Source: Clostridia bacterium
GTDB taxonomy: Bacteria > Bacillota > Clostridia > Christensenellales > Aristaeellaceae
Direction of reading: 5' to 3'
Length of the DNA: 64,000 nucleotides
Assembly (NCBI GenBank): GCA_017936375.1
Contig: JAGBFR010000033.1
Location: 30,956 to 94,955, forward strand
Part shown: positions 7,381 to 16,309 of the stretch, in pieces
How positions within the stretch are numbered: position 1 is the first letter of the stretch
How the letters are laid out: every line of letters begins with the position of its first letter
Notes under the pieces: generated by a model
Told to the model about the DNA's origin: nothing
The model's input: the letters and a program-made list of their open reading frames with translations, nothing else
Database searches by the model: none
Program-made: the position numbers and the translations under genes

Positions 7381-7418
7381 ATAAGGAAAGGGCCTGCCGA
7401 CATCTAAGCGGCAGACCC
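7381..7418 (-). terminator. Terminator-like hairpin between the SH3 gene and nhaC
   Basis: GGGTCTGCCG pairs with CGGCAGGCCC (one G-U) around a 9-base loop, followed leftward by CTTTCCTTAT. It lies 100 bases past the SH3 gene and 26 bases before the nhaC start, so it could end the upstream transcript or attenuate nhaC. Confidence 0.55.
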
Positions 7419-7517
7419 GAAAAAACGTCCCGTCCAATGTAGCACAGGCGGAATATGAAGTCAAGGAAAAATGCTGTTCAGAACAGGAAAATCTTTGCAT
7501 ATATCCATGCGTATGAT

Positions 7518-8690
7518 TCACCCGTTTGCGCCGAATGCAATCATATCCCCGCCGATGGGATCAAACTCCGCCTGCTGAACAACCTGACCATCCCGCGTGA
7601 CAAACTCCACAAAGAGCATCGCATGCCCATACTGAAAGTCAAAAAGCCGCACCACGCGCATGCTCAGCCCGGCCTCTTCTGCCGTGCCGTCAAAGAGACC
7701 TTCCCTGCGCGCCATCTTCTCTGCGCGCTCAAAAAGCGCCTGCTCATCCGCCGCGCTGTTCAGCCTGGTATGATAGACATAATACGAGCCGCTGCGCTCC
7801 AGCAGCCTCGCGCCCTGCGGCACGCCCGTCTCGCTGATCTCCACGACAGGGTCGCCATAGACCGCCCTCCACCTGCGAAGGATCAGCCGCCCATCTGCCA
7901 TCTGCCCGATGACCTCGATCAATTCGCCGTCCGTCTCGTAGCAGTCGTACTGCTCGTCGCAGTTTGCGCCGTTGTCCGTCCATGTGTAGCGCCCCGCGTC
8001 GATGAAACCGCGCAGCGCGTCCTCCTCATCCCCTACGCCGACCAGCGCCGCGCCGCCGCGCGAGAGGAGCATGGCGTCCGGCAGGAACAGGCCGCCGGAA
8101 AGATACGCGATCACATCGCCGCCGGGCTTCTTGCGCAGCGCAGCGCCGCCGGAGGCGACGGCAATCATCTCACGGACGATGCGCTCGTCGGGCTCCGGCT
8201 CTTCCAATTCGCCCGCAATGGCGTCCTCCGGGATATAGCCCGTCACGCCGTCCATCGTCAGCACATGGAGCCTGCCGCTGCAGAAGGCCATCACATAGAC
8301 CTCCTCATTCCTCGAAAGATCACGCACGCGCACGCCGCGCACATCGACCATCTCACACCTTTCCGCCGCAATCCACGCATGCGGCATGCAGGCCGCGCTG
8401 CTGTAGCCGCCGGGCGCATGCAGATAGGAGGACATCATGTATCCCTGCACGCCGGAACCCCGGCCGCAGGCGATCGCCACACGGCTCCACTCCCCCAGAT
8501 TCTCCAGCACGCGAACGCGCACGCCGGAGTAATACCGACCGAGGGACGGGGCGCCCTTATCCGGCTCCGTGCGCAGGTTGAGCCGCTCATTCCACGCGCC
8601 GGGGTTTTCCACATAGCGGATCTCCGCCACCGCGCATACCGCCGTCATCAGCGCAAGAAACAGACACACAAACGCCAGCGTTTTCCTCAT
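7518..8690 (-). CDS. Secreted protein with bacterial SH3-like domain
   Basis: 390 residues from the ATG at 8690 (AGGAGGTG upstream). A signal peptide occupies residues 1-22 (MRKTLAFVCLFLALMTAV, then cleavage near AVA). An SH3_3-like segment follows directly: LNLRTEPDKGAPSLGRYYSG with RVRVLENLGEWSRV. One or two weaker SH3-like segments may follow around residues 75-200. The rest is not recognised. There is no lipobox or LPXTG motif. Such proteins bind cell-wall components outside the cell. It has its own promoter at 8807-8834. Confidence 0.75.
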   Translation of the reverse strand: MRKTLAFVCLFLALMTAVCAVAEIRYVENPGAWNERLNLRTEPDKGAPSLGRYYSGVRVRVLENLGEWSRVAIACGRGSGVQGYMMSSYLHAPGGYSSAACMPHAWIAAERCEMVDVRGVRVRDLSRNEEVYVMAFCSGRLHVLTMDGVTGYIPEDAIAGELEEPEPDERIVREMIAVASGGAALRKKPGGDVIAYLSGGLFLPDAMLLSRGGAALVGVGDEEDALRGFIDAGRYTWTDNGANCDEQYDCYETDGELIEVIGQMADGRLILRRWRAVYGDPVVEISETGVPQGARLLERSGSYYVYHTRLNSAADEQALFERAEKMARREGLFDGTAEEAGLSMRVVRLFDFQYGHAMLFVEFVTRDGQVVQQAEFDPIGGDMIAFGANG

Positions 8691-8806
8691 TCTGTGCACC
8701 TCCTGTGGATATTCCTTATCTCTATGACGCGCGTAGGCCACCCGGAATTTCACACCCGGGGAAAAAACTGCGCCCGTCCAACCCATTTGATGATGTTTTC
8801 ATCTAT

Positions 8807-8834
8807 ATTCTATCACAGCCGTCCTCCATGTCAA
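8807..8834 (-). promoter_or_regulatory. Promoter of the secreted SH3 gene
   Basis: Minus-strand TTGACA (8829-8834), 16 bases, TAGAAT (8807-8812), preceded by TGA that gives a partly extended -10. Confidence 0.75.
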
Positions 8835-8847
8835 GCGGAATCCATAC

Positions 8848-8885
8848 ACAAAGGCAGCCCCGCACCCGAGGGATGCGAGGCTGCC
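8848..8885 (-). terminator. Terminator of the ADP-ribosylglycohydrolase gene
   Basis: A 14-15 bp imperfect stem (GGCAGCCTCGCATCC with GGGTGCGGGGCTGCC) is followed leftward by TTTGTG. Confidence 0.7.
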
Positions 8886-8896
8886 CGATATGCCGA

Positions 8897-9997
8897 TTAC
8901 ATGCGCCTGCCGCCATACTTTTCCATGAAGGCCGCCGGCGCAGGCGCGCCCTGAAGCATCTGCGCGCCGGTAAAGAGATCGTCCGCCACCTCCAGCACGA
9001 GGCCGGACAATTCCAGCCCCTGCTTCCACTGCGCAGGGATCGCTTCATACCCGATCCACGCGCCAAGGATGTTGCCGGAGATCGCGCCGGTGGAGTCGCT
9101 GTCCCCGTCGTGATTGACGGCGGCGGCGAGCGCCGCGCTGATATCGTCCGGATACCGCAGGCAGCAGTAGACGGCGACGGCCAGCGCCTCCTCCCCGACC
9201 CAGCCCTCGCCGATCTCGGCAAGGTTATCCACATCACACCGGTCGTTTTTCGCCAGGCGGATCGCGCGATTGACAAGCGTAACCGCGCGCCCATACCCGG
9301 GCATATCGTCAAACATGCGCTCGGCCATATCGACGCTCTCGCGCACGACGTCCTCAAGCGTCAGCGCCTCCTCCTGCCTGTAGGCCGCGCGGGCAACGAT
9401 GTGCGTGAGCATCGCCGCCGGGATATAGCCCAGCGGATGCCCGTGCGTGATCGCCGCAAGCTGCGCACCCTCGACGCAGAGCCTGTCGTTAAGCTGCGCG
9501 CCCGCCAGCAGCCCCAGCGGAGCGACGCGCATCACGCCGCCGCAGCCCTTGCTTTTGTTGACGGGGCGGTCGATCGTGCCCATCCTGCCGCCGGCAATCG
9601 CGCTCATGCAGGTATTGCCCGGGGCGCGCGCGGCATGCAGCTTCGCCTCGCCCAGCAGGAAGGAATCGGACTCGCGCAGCTTCTTGCCAAACTGCGTGCC
9701 ATACCAGTCCTGATAGGCGCGATGGACGTACTGCGCACGGGCCGCCTTCGGTCCCCTTCCGGCCATATCCGCTGCATGGGCGAGAATGCCGTCTGCGGTA
9801 AAGAGCGTCATCTGCGTATCGTCGGAGATGACCGCCTCCGCCTGCCCCTCGCGCGGCGCATAGGCGCGGATGCCGTACATGCCAAACTCGCTCACAATCG
9901 CCGCATGGGAGATGAACTCCACGCGGTAGCCCAGCGCATCGCCGGCCGCACCGGCCAGCAGGCTGCCGCGGATCCTGTCGTGGATAATTTCATTCAT
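8897..9997 (-). CDS. ADP-ribosylglycohydrolase (DraG) family protein
   Basis: 366 residues from the ATG at 9997 (AGGAGGGG upstream). Metal-binding signatures of the family are present: RGSLLAGAAGDALGYRVEF at 9-27, SDDTQMTLFTADG near 58-70, GCGGVMRVAPLG near 152-163, and HDGDSDSTGAISGN near 297-310, which supply the acidic residues of the dinuclear magnesium site. Members remove ADP-ribose from proteins or nucleotides. The gene is monocistronic, with a terminator downstream. No ADP-ribosyltransferase is seen nearby, so the target is unknown. Confidence 0.92.
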   Translation of the reverse strand: MNEIIHDRIRGSLLAGAAGDALGYRVEFISHAAIVSEFGMYGIRAYAPREGQAEAVISDDTQMTLFTADGILAHAADMAGRGPKAARAQYVHRAYQDWYGTQFGKKLRESDSFLLGEAKLHAARAPGNTCMSAIAGGRMGTIDRPVNKSKGCGGVMRVAPLGLLAGAQLNDRLCVEGAQLAAITHGHPLGYIPAAMLTHIVARAAYRQEEALTLEDVVRESVDMAERMFDDMPGYGRAVTLVNRAIRLAKNDRCDVDNLAEIGEGWVGEEALAVAVYCCLRYPDDISAALAAAVNHDGDSDSTGAISGNILGAWIGYEAIPAQWKQGLELSGLVLEVADDLFTGAQMLQGAPAPAAFMEKYGGRRM

Positions 9998-10081
9998 AGG
10001 CTTCCCCTCCTTTGCATGCGGGCAGTATAGCACGGCGCGCGCATCATGCCCTCTACCGGGGATAGAGATCGCCGCGCGGGA

Positions 10082-11428
10082 TCATTCCTTCACGCAAGCC
10101 TCGACGACCTTCTTATACGGGGCGATCATGCCCTCGTTCATGGCGTTGCCCATCTTCGCGCGGATCTTCTTGCTGGAGAGCAGCATGCCGACCAGATACA
10201 TCTTGAGCACAAGCCCCTTCTTCTTCTGCGGGAAATCATACTGGCCGTGCGCCTTGTAGAATCGGTGATCCGCCTTCATCATGCCCTGCATCTGGTAGAT
10301 CAGGTCGCGGAAGATCTTCATGCCGCCCACGCCATAGAAATTCTGCGGCTGCGCATAGCCGCGCTCCAGCGCATAGGTCAGCGAGGCGGCGAGCTGGTCG
10401 ATCTGCGCATCGGTGTCGTATTCATCCGTCGCCGCGCCGCAGAGCGTGTTGCTGCCCACCTGCGCGCGGGCCTCGATGATCGTCTGCAGGTTCGCCTCCG
10501 CGCTCAGGCAGCCGCTGACAAGATACCCCATCGGCATGCCCATGGTCACCGTGCGGTGGCCATTGCAGAACTGGCGGTCGTCATAGAGCTTGAAGCGCGC
10601 GCCCATCGAGTGATCGCTGACGGTAAAGGCATAGATGATCGCCTGCCCGCTCTGAATCGTCCCGCGCAGGTACGCGTCAAAGCCGTCCTTGTAGACGCAG
10701 ACGCCGTCCGTCGCGCAGTTGAAGCAGCCAAGGCAGCCTCCCCTGAATGGGAACTCCCGCAGATTCACCACGCGCGTGGCATAGGGCAGCACCGCGCGGA
10801 AGCGATCGATCATTTTGGCAAGGCGTTCGCTGTCCTCGCCAAGGTCGGCGACGATCACCACGTCGCCCTTCTTCTCTCCCTCCGCCGCCTGCGGCACGGT
10901 CGCCTCCTGCGGCGCATACGGCAGATCGAGCAGACGATTCGGCTCGCAGTATCCATGCTCCGCATCATAGACCACGCGCTCAAAGAAGGCGCACGCCTCC
11001 TTCTGCCCGCGCTCGCAGAGCAGATCGTCCATATCCGCCGAGAGGCCGCGGATCACGCGCAGGCCCATATCCTGACAGTTATCCTGAATATAGCGGTGCG
11101 CCGTCACATCGTAAAAGTGCTTGGAGGTCGTGATCTGCGTGGCAGCCTTGCCCGCCACATTCACGCCATGCTGCTTCATCAGCTCGATAAGCCTGTGCAG
11201 CTGGCTGGGCGCGATGAAGGTATACACCGGGTAGGAAAAGAGCAGCAGATCAGCCGCCTCCATCGCCGCCTTCACCGGGGCAAAATCCTTCTCGATCGAA
11301 GCGATGCGCTGACCGGCATGCAGCACCTCAAATTCATGCTGCGGATACTTCTTTTCAAGATAGCGCACCGTCTGCAGGGTGATGCTGTACTCGCCCTTCG
11401 GGCTGCCGTTGATGACCAGAATCTTCAT
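10082..11428 (-). CDS. Tandem flavodoxin-fold NAD(P)H-dependent oxidoreductase
   Basis: 448 residues from the ATG at 11428 (GGAGGAAG upstream). Two flavodoxin-like domains are visible. The first (1-190) opens with MKILVINGSPKGEYS, an FMN-phosphate loop. The second (about 195-380) carries GGCLGCFNCATDGVCVYKD, a four-cysteine pattern like that of iron-sulfur flavoproteins of the WrbA/NADPH-FMN-reductase superfamily. A helical tail (380-448) is unassigned. The domain duplication is unusual in length compared with single-domain relatives of 180-220 residues. It follows the methionine aminopeptidase gene by 19 bases and is probably in one operon with it. Confidence 0.8.
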   Translation of the reverse strand: MKILVINGSPKGEYSITLQTVRYLEKKYPQHEFEVLHAGQRIASIEKDFAPVKAAMEAADLLLFSYPVYTFIAPSQLHRLIELMKQHGVNVAGKAATQITTSKHFYDVTAHRYIQDNCQDMGLRVIRGLSADMDDLLCERGQKEACAFFERVVYDAEHGYCEPNRLLDLPYAPQEATVPQAAEGEKKGDVVIVADLGEDSERLAKMIDRFRAVLPYATRVVNLREFPFRGGCLGCFNCATDGVCVYKDGFDAYLRGTIQSGQAIIYAFTVSDHSMGARFKLYDDRQFCNGHRTVTMGMPMGYLVSGCLSAEANLQTIIEARAQVGSNTLCGAATDEYDTDAQIDQLAASLTYALERGYAQPQNFYGVGGMKIFRDLIYQMQGMMKADHRFYKAHGQYDFPQKKKGLVLKMYLVGMLLSSKKIRAKMGNAMNEGMIAPYKKVVEACVKE

Positions 11429-11447
11429 ATTCTTCCTCCGTATTGCG

Positions 11448-12353
11448 TTACCAGCAGAGCACCTCATGCCCCGTATCCGTCACCAGCACCATGATCTCCC
11501 ACTGCGCGGAGGGATAGCCATCCTCCGTGTAAAGCTCCCAATCGTTATCCTCAAAGAGGCAGATGTCTGCATCGCCCATGTTGATCATCGGCTCGATGGT
11601 AAAGATCATGCCCGGGACGAGCACCATGTCCGTCCCCTTCTCGGTCACATAGCTGACATAGGGATCCTCGTGGAATTCAAGGCCGATGGCATGGCCGCCG
11701 ACCTCGCGGACGACGGAATACTCATACTCCGCCGCATGATCCTGTATCGCCTGCGCGACGTCGCCGAGGAAGCCCCACGGCTTCACCTGCTCCAGGCCCT
11801 TCATCACACACTCGCGCGTGACGTCGACCAGCTGCTGCGTCTCCTCGTCCGTCTCGCCGATGACAAACATGCGCGAGGAATCGGAGAAGAAGCCGTCCAC
11901 AATCGTCGAGCAGTCGACGTTGACGATGTCGCCCTCCTCCAGCACGACCTCGTCGGACGGGAAGCCATGGCAGACCTGATCATTGACCGACGTGCAGACG
12001 CTGTAGGGATAGCCCTGATAGCCAAGCGGCGCAGCGACGCCGCCCAGCTCCGCCGTCTTTTCGCTCACAATGCGGTCGATTTCGCCCGTAGTCATGCCCT
12101 CACGGATGCGCGCAGCGACCTCGTCGAGCACGGCGATATTGACCTTGCAGCTCTCCCTGATCTTCTCAATCTGCGCCGGGGTCTTGAGCATCGCGCGCGT
12201 GGGCACGAGATGGCCCTGCGCCCGCAGCTGCTCCATTCTATCTTCAATCGCCTGATGACAGCAGCCATATGCCTTGCCGCTGCCGCACCAACAGGGCTCC
12301 TCCGGGCTGTATGCCCGCAGATCCGGCGTCTTATGAATCTGGTCGCTCATCAT
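11448..12353 (-). CDS. map: Type I methionine aminopeptidase with N-terminal SEC-C zinc motif
   Basis: 301 residues from the ATG at 12353 (GGGAGGCG nine bases upstream; the next codon is also ATG). Residues 20-33 form a SEC-C motif (PCWCGSGKAYGCCH), a zinc knuckle also found on SecA and on a clostridial subgroup of Map. The pita-bread peptidase domain follows: HGFPSD, EGDIVNVDCS with the first metal Asp, GHAIGLEFHEDP with the active-site His, GMIFTIEPM with a Glu ligand, and a final Glu near WEIMVLV. It removes initiator Met from new proteins, the step after deformylation by the deformylase encoded 6 kb away. Confidence 0.93.
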   Translation of the reverse strand: MMSDQIHKTPDLRAYSPEEPCWCGSGKAYGCCHQAIEDRMEQLRAQGHLVPTRAMLKTPAQIEKIRESCKVNIAVLDEVAARIREGMTTGEIDRIVSEKTAELGGVAAPLGYQGYPYSVCTSVNDQVCHGFPSDEVVLEEGDIVNVDCSTIVDGFFSDSSRMFVIGETDEETQQLVDVTRECVMKGLEQVKPWGFLGDVAQAIQDHAAEYEYSVVREVGGHAIGLEFHEDPYVSYVTEKGTDMVLVPGMIFTIEPMINMGDADICLFEDNDWELYTEDGYPSAQWEIMVLVTDTGHEVLCW

Positions 12354-12468
12354 GATTATCCGCCTCCCAAAGCATAATCTATACGGAATAAGCGGGCAGC
12401 CTGTACTGCCCGGCACACATTTCGTCATTGATTCTTTCGACATGAGGGGCGCGCCTTCCTTCCAGAGC

Positions 12469-12495
12469 AAAAAAAGGGCTGCCCGAAGACAGCCC
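12469..12495 (-). terminator. Terminator of the GH88 carbohydrate operon
   Basis: GGGCTG-TCTTCGGG-CAGCCC with a UUCG-type loop is followed leftward by TTTTTTT. It lies just past the last gene of the operon. Confidence 0.9.
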
Positions 12496-12508
12496 TTTCA
12501 TCTATGAA

Positions 12509-13636
12509 TCATATCTTCGCCATCCACAGGCGCGCGTCCGTGCCGCGCAGCCTGCACAGCGCCTCGACGAAGAAGTAATCGCCATAGAGGATATTGACAT
12601 GGCGGCCCGCGCCGTCGTCGTGATAGGAGGCGGTGCACTTCTGCAGGATGCCGGGCGCCTCGTCGCTCCAGTCGGCGCAGAGGTCATTGAGTGCGCGCAG
12701 CATGCGCTCGGCTGCGGCGCGGTAGGTCTCTCCCTCCTCGCCGCCGACGACGTCCGCCAGCTCGAGCAGGCCGCAGGAGGCGCAGGCCGCAGCGATGTTG
12801 TCGATGCGCTCCTCGTCCTTGGGCTGGCAGAAGTCGCTGTCCGTCAGGCCGTCCTCGCGGATGTTGGAAATAAAGTACTTCGCGCAGCGGCGGGCGACGT
12901 CGATATACTTCTGATCGCCGGTATTCACGCCGCTGAGGGTGAAGCCATACAGCGCCCAAGCCTGACCGCGGCTCCAGCTGGAGCCCTCGCAGTAGCCCTG
13001 ACCCGCCGGGCGCTCAACGACCTTGCCCGTCTCAGGATCAAACACGCAGATATGGCAGCTGCTGCCGTCCTCGCGCAGGAACTCGCGGATGGTCGTATCG
13101 GCATGGATGCGCGCAATCTTGGCAAAGCGCGGATCGCCGGTCTGCTCGCTCGCCCAGTAGAGGATGGACAGATTCATCATGCAGTCGATGATCGCATAGC
13201 CCGCGCGCTCGCGGCGCGGCCATGCACGGATGAAGCCCTCGGGATTGAAGCGGCCGGCGAGAATCGTCGCCGCATGGAGGGTGTCGGTCGCAGCCTGCGC
13301 GTCGCCGGTCAGGCGGTGATGCGCGCCGGTGGAGAGCAGATACATGAAGCCCACGTCATGATTGAGCAGATCGAAGGTGCGCAGCTCGCGGGTGAGCAGC
13401 TCCTCCACGCGCAGGGCCTCGGCCTTGTAGCCTTCCTCGCCCGTCGCCTTGTACAGCTGCCACATGATGCCCGGCCAGAAGCCGCCCGTCCACCAGCTGT
13501 TGCCGTCAAACGGGGACTCAACATACTTTCCGTCGACGCTCTTGTAGGGAATAATCCCCTGCGCGGCGGCAAGCTGCGCGCCGCGGGCAAACTTGCGGCA
13601 GGCGCGCTCAAAGGCAAGATCAAACCAGTTCTGCAT
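12509..13636 (-). CDS. GH88 unsaturated glucuronyl hydrolase
   Basis: 375 residues, no signal peptide, so cytosolic. GH88 landmarks: SWWTGGFWPGIMWQLYKATG at 47-66, LNHDVGFMY with D94, and AIIDCMMNLSILYWAS with D151, which align with the two essential aspartates (D88, D149) of Bacillus UGL; GQGYCEGSSWSRGQAWALYGF follows near 208-228. The enzyme hydrates the 4,5-double bond of unsaturated uronyl residues made by polysaccharide lyases, opening the sugar ring. It is the last gene of the LacI-regulated operon and overlaps the DUF2264 gene by 17 bases. The operon has no lyase, so oligosaccharides probably come from other enzymes or organisms. Confidence 0.9.
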   Translation of the reverse strand: MQNWFDLAFERACRKFARGAQLAAAQGIIPYKSVDGKYVESPFDGNSWWTGGFWPGIMWQLYKATGEEGYKAEALRVEELLTRELRTFDLLNHDVGFMYLLSTGAHHRLTGDAQAATDTLHAATILAGRFNPEGFIRAWPRRERAGYAIIDCMMNLSILYWASEQTGDPRFAKIARIHADTTIREFLREDGSSCHICVFDPETGKVVERPAGQGYCEGSSWSRGQAWALYGFTLSGVNTGDQKYIDVARRCAKYFISNIREDGLTDSDFCQPKDEERIDNIAAACASCGLLELADVVGGEEGETYRAAAERMLRALNDLCADWSDEAPGILQKCTASYHDDGAGRHVNILYGDYFFVEALCRLRGTDARLWMAKI

Positions 13637-15407
13637 ATTGCTTTACCTCCGTCGGCATATTCTCCCAGAGCGCCTTCCCGCCGGTGACCGTGCCCAGCAC
13701 GGCGCAGACGAGCACATGCTCGCCCGGCGTGAGCCTCGCACGGAGCGTCGGCAGCAGCGTACGCGGCGCCATCAGGTTGGTGTTGGGTTCCGGCATGACG
13801 ATCTCGCCCTGCTCATAGCCGCGCAGCGCGACGATGCCGCTCACGCCCCACGGCTCAAAGACCACAGCGCGGTCCGCTTCCGCGATATCGCCCTTCTCCA
13901 TCGCCGCGCGGGCAATGGCATAGCCGCCCTCGGCAGCATAGAGGTCGCGGTCGGTCGTGATCCTGTGCACGCGCACATGCCACTCGCCCATCGGGATGAT
14001 CTCGGTCCTGACCGTCACGCCGGCAAACGGCTTCCACTCGGAGCGGACGCGGTCGGGCAGGATCTCATAGTTCTCACAGCCGTAGCGCGGATGGAAGGTA
14101 TCCCCATCCTCGGAGAGCGCAAGCATGGAATCAAACGCGCCATCCTTGAGGAGCTTCTGCGCCTTGCAGACAGCGAAGCCAAACTGCGTGGAGTAGACGA
14201 ACTTCTCGTACTTCGCCTCGTCGTGGGAGTGCTCATGCGCGCGGTTGCCGGCGGCAAAGGACATGACGTGGCTGCCGTCCTCGCTGCGGGTGAAGAGCAT
14301 GCGCATGTGCGGCTGCATGGAGGTCACAGGCGTAACGGCCTCTTCCTCCTCCGCCAGCCAGAAGGGATGATCCTCCGGCAGGGCGAGCGCGGCAAAGGAC
14401 TTCATCGCCCAATACGGCGAGCCGGGCGCATTATAGCCCTCCGCCATGTGCAGATTGGGATAGTGATAGCCGATGGTCAAAACACCGTCGCGGGTGAAGA
14501 TCGGCAGGGAGAACCACTTGCGCATATTGCCCAGCAGCAGGTGCTTCATCACACCATAGGGCACGCTCTCGCACTCCGCCTCCGCCAGCGCCTGCCCGGC
14601 ATAGAACGCGCTCTGGGCAAAGCGGTAGGTCAGGCTGCGGCCGTAGGGCAGCGCCTCGCAGCTCTTGTCAAACCAACAGGCAAAGTCCGGTGCGGCGAGC
14701 TTTGCGCGCTCGACATACGCCGCGCTGCGCTCGGGATCGCGCTCGCCCATCACCTTCGCATACACCAGCCCATAGAAATGGAAGGCCCACATGGTGTAAT
14801 ACTCGCGCTGATTGAAGTAGTCAAAGTACCAGCCGTCGCCCTCGTAGTGCTCCTCGATCATGGCGAAGTCCTTCTCAAGGCGCTCGGCGTCGTGCGGCAG
14901 GCCGCAGACCATGAAGCCCATATTGACCAGCACGCGGAAGAACGTCCAGTTGTTCTTGGGCATGTCGTGGACATTGATCTGATTGAGCCAGGTATAGAGG
15001 TTCTTCTGCGCATACTCCGGCAGGGAGAAGAAGAACGCCTGCGGCGCGAGCGCCATGCCCATGCCGAAGACCGCCATCTCCACCAGGCGCTGGTCGTAAT
15101 CCTCGACCTCGCCCCAGTACTCCGGATGCTGCGGGTCGGTGCCGCTGATGATGCCCTCGCGCCAATACGCCCAGATCGGCTCAACGACCTTGCAGCCACC
15201 GGCCAGCATCGGGACAATCGCCCAGAGCGGGCGGGCAAAAGCTTCCATCTGTGCGATGTCATCGCTGTATACGGCGCCTGTGTCACCGAGCTTGAGCCTC
15301 GCCCTGCCCTCGCTGAGCAGCGGTATCAGCGGCTCGATGAGCTGTACAGCGGCGCGTTCCATATCCGCGCGGGTGCGCAGCGGATTCTTGCTGACGGGAT
15401 TGCCCAT
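13620..15407 (-). CDS. DUF2264 domain protein
   Basis: 595 residues, cytosolic. The N-terminal two-thirds (about 10-360) matches the DUF2264 pattern: an alpha-helical barrel-like region with LWAIVPMLAGG, WALALAPQAFFF-like and NNWTFFRVLVNMGFM segments. The C-terminal third is beta-rich. DUF2264 genes travel with uronate-oligosaccharide genes and are suspected glycoside hydrolases or lyases of the (alpha/alpha)6 type; no activity can be assigned from sequence. Translational coupling to GH88 (17-base overlap) indicates a shared pathway. Confidence 0.85.
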   Translation of the reverse strand: MGNPVSKNPLRTRADMERAAVQLIEPLIPLLSEGRARLKLGDTGAVYSDDIAQMEAFARPLWAIVPMLAGGCKVVEPIWAYWREGIISGTDPQHPEYWGEVEDYDQRLVEMAVFGMGMALAPQAFFFSLPEYAQKNLYTWLNQINVHDMPKNNWTFFRVLVNMGFMVCGLPHDAERLEKDFAMIEEHYEGDGWYFDYFNQREYYTMWAFHFYGLVYAKVMGERDPERSAAYVERAKLAAPDFACWFDKSCEALPYGRSLTYRFAQSAFYAGQALAEAECESVPYGVMKHLLLGNMRKWFSLPIFTRDGVLTIGYHYPNLHMAEGYNAPGSPYWAMKSFAALALPEDHPFWLAEEEEAVTPVTSMQPHMRMLFTRSEDGSHVMSFAAGNRAHEHSHDEAKYEKFVYSTQFGFAVCKAQKLLKDGAFDSMLALSEDGDTFHPRYGCENYEILPDRVRSEWKPFAGVTVRTEIIPMGEWHVRVHRITTDRDLYAAEGGYAIARAAMEKGDIAEADRAVVFEPWGVSGIVALRGYEQGEIVMPEPNTNLMAPRTLLPTLRARLTPGEHVLVCAVLGTVTGGKALWENMPTEVKQYAELV

Positions 15408-15439
15408 AGTATCTCTCTCCTTAATCGTTTGTCGCAGAA

Positions 15440-16294
15440 TCAGCCCTTCATGCCGGTGGTCGCAATGCCCTCGATGAAGTAGCGCTGCAGGAAGAGGAAG
15501 ACGACCGTGACCGGAATCAGGGAACAGAGCGACGCGGCCATGATCAGGTTATAATCGGCGGAATACGCCTGAATGAAGCGGCGAAGACCGACCTGAATCG
15601 TCTTCTTGAGGTCCGTGGTCAGGTAGATCATCGGGCCCATGTAGTCATTCCACGTATTGACAAAGGTAAAGATGCACAGCGTGGCGATGGCCGGCTTGGC
15701 CAGCGGCAGGATGATGCGCGCCCAGATGCCGTACTCGGACAGGCCGTCGATGCGCGCCGCCTCGCTCAGGTCGTTGGGGATGCCCAGATAGAACTGGCGC
15801 ATCAGGAACACGCCGAAGGCCGTGAAGCTCTGCAGCGCGACGAGCGACCAGATAGTGTCATACAGGCCGATGGAGCGCATCATGATGAACTGCGGCACCA
15901 TGTAGACCTGCCACGGCACCGCAATGGTGCCGATATAGCACATGAACAGCGTGTCGCGGCCCCTGAACTGCATCTTCGCAAAGGCATACGCTGCGAAGGA
16001 GGAGGTCAGGATCTGCATGAAGGTGACGATGATGGCGACCGTGGCAGTATTCTTGAAATACGCCAGCAGCGGCACCTTGGACCAGATGTTCAGATAATTC
16101 TCCCAATGGAAGGTCTCGGGAATCCAGCGCATCGGGATGGAGAAGACGTCGATGCTCGTTTTGAGCGAGGAAGAGATCATCCACACGAACGGGATCAGCG
16201 CCACGACGGTAAAGAGGATCAGCACGCCGTACTTGAGCACGGAGAGGACGATCCCGGCCGGCGTCATATGCAGTCTTTTTTTCTTGGCAGTCAT
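15440..16294 (-). CDS. Carbohydrate ABC transporter permease, MalG type
   Basis: 284 residues with six predicted membrane helices. The EAA loop EAARIDGLSEYGIWARIILPLAKP near residues 181-204 is the docking site for the ATPase. A helix-rich N-terminus and the closing IATTGMKG are typical of the CUT1 family (MalG, AraQ, LplC). It pairs with the permease encoded 15 bases upstream. No ATPase gene lies in the operon, so an MsmX-like shared ATPase is expected elsewhere. Confidence 0.93.
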   Translation of the reverse strand: MTAKKKRLHMTPAGIVLSVLKYGVLILFTVVALIPFVWMISSSLKTSIDVFSIPMRWIPETFHWENYLNIWSKVPLLAYFKNTATVAIIVTFMQILTSSFAAYAFAKMQFRGRDTLFMCYIGTIAVPWQVYMVPQFIMMRSIGLYDTIWSLVALQSFTAFGVFLMRQFYLGIPNDLSEAARIDGLSEYGIWARIILPLAKPAIATLCIFTFVNTWNDYMGPMIYLTTDLKKTIQVGLRRFIQAYSADYNLIMAASLCSLIPVTVVFLFLQRYFIEGIATTGMKG

Positions 16295-16309
16295 GGAATC
16301 GCACCTCCT

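Noticed and set aside
6438-7442. Long plus-strand frame over the NhaC gene
   Set aside because: Charged His/Asp/Arg-rich translation of an antiparallel membrane-protein gene; no promoter or ribosome site.
7356-7517. Possible riboswitch upstream of nhaC
   Set aside because: Only one hairpin with a weak T tail is visible; no conserved aptamer pattern could be recognised by eye. Recorded only as a terminator-like hairpin.
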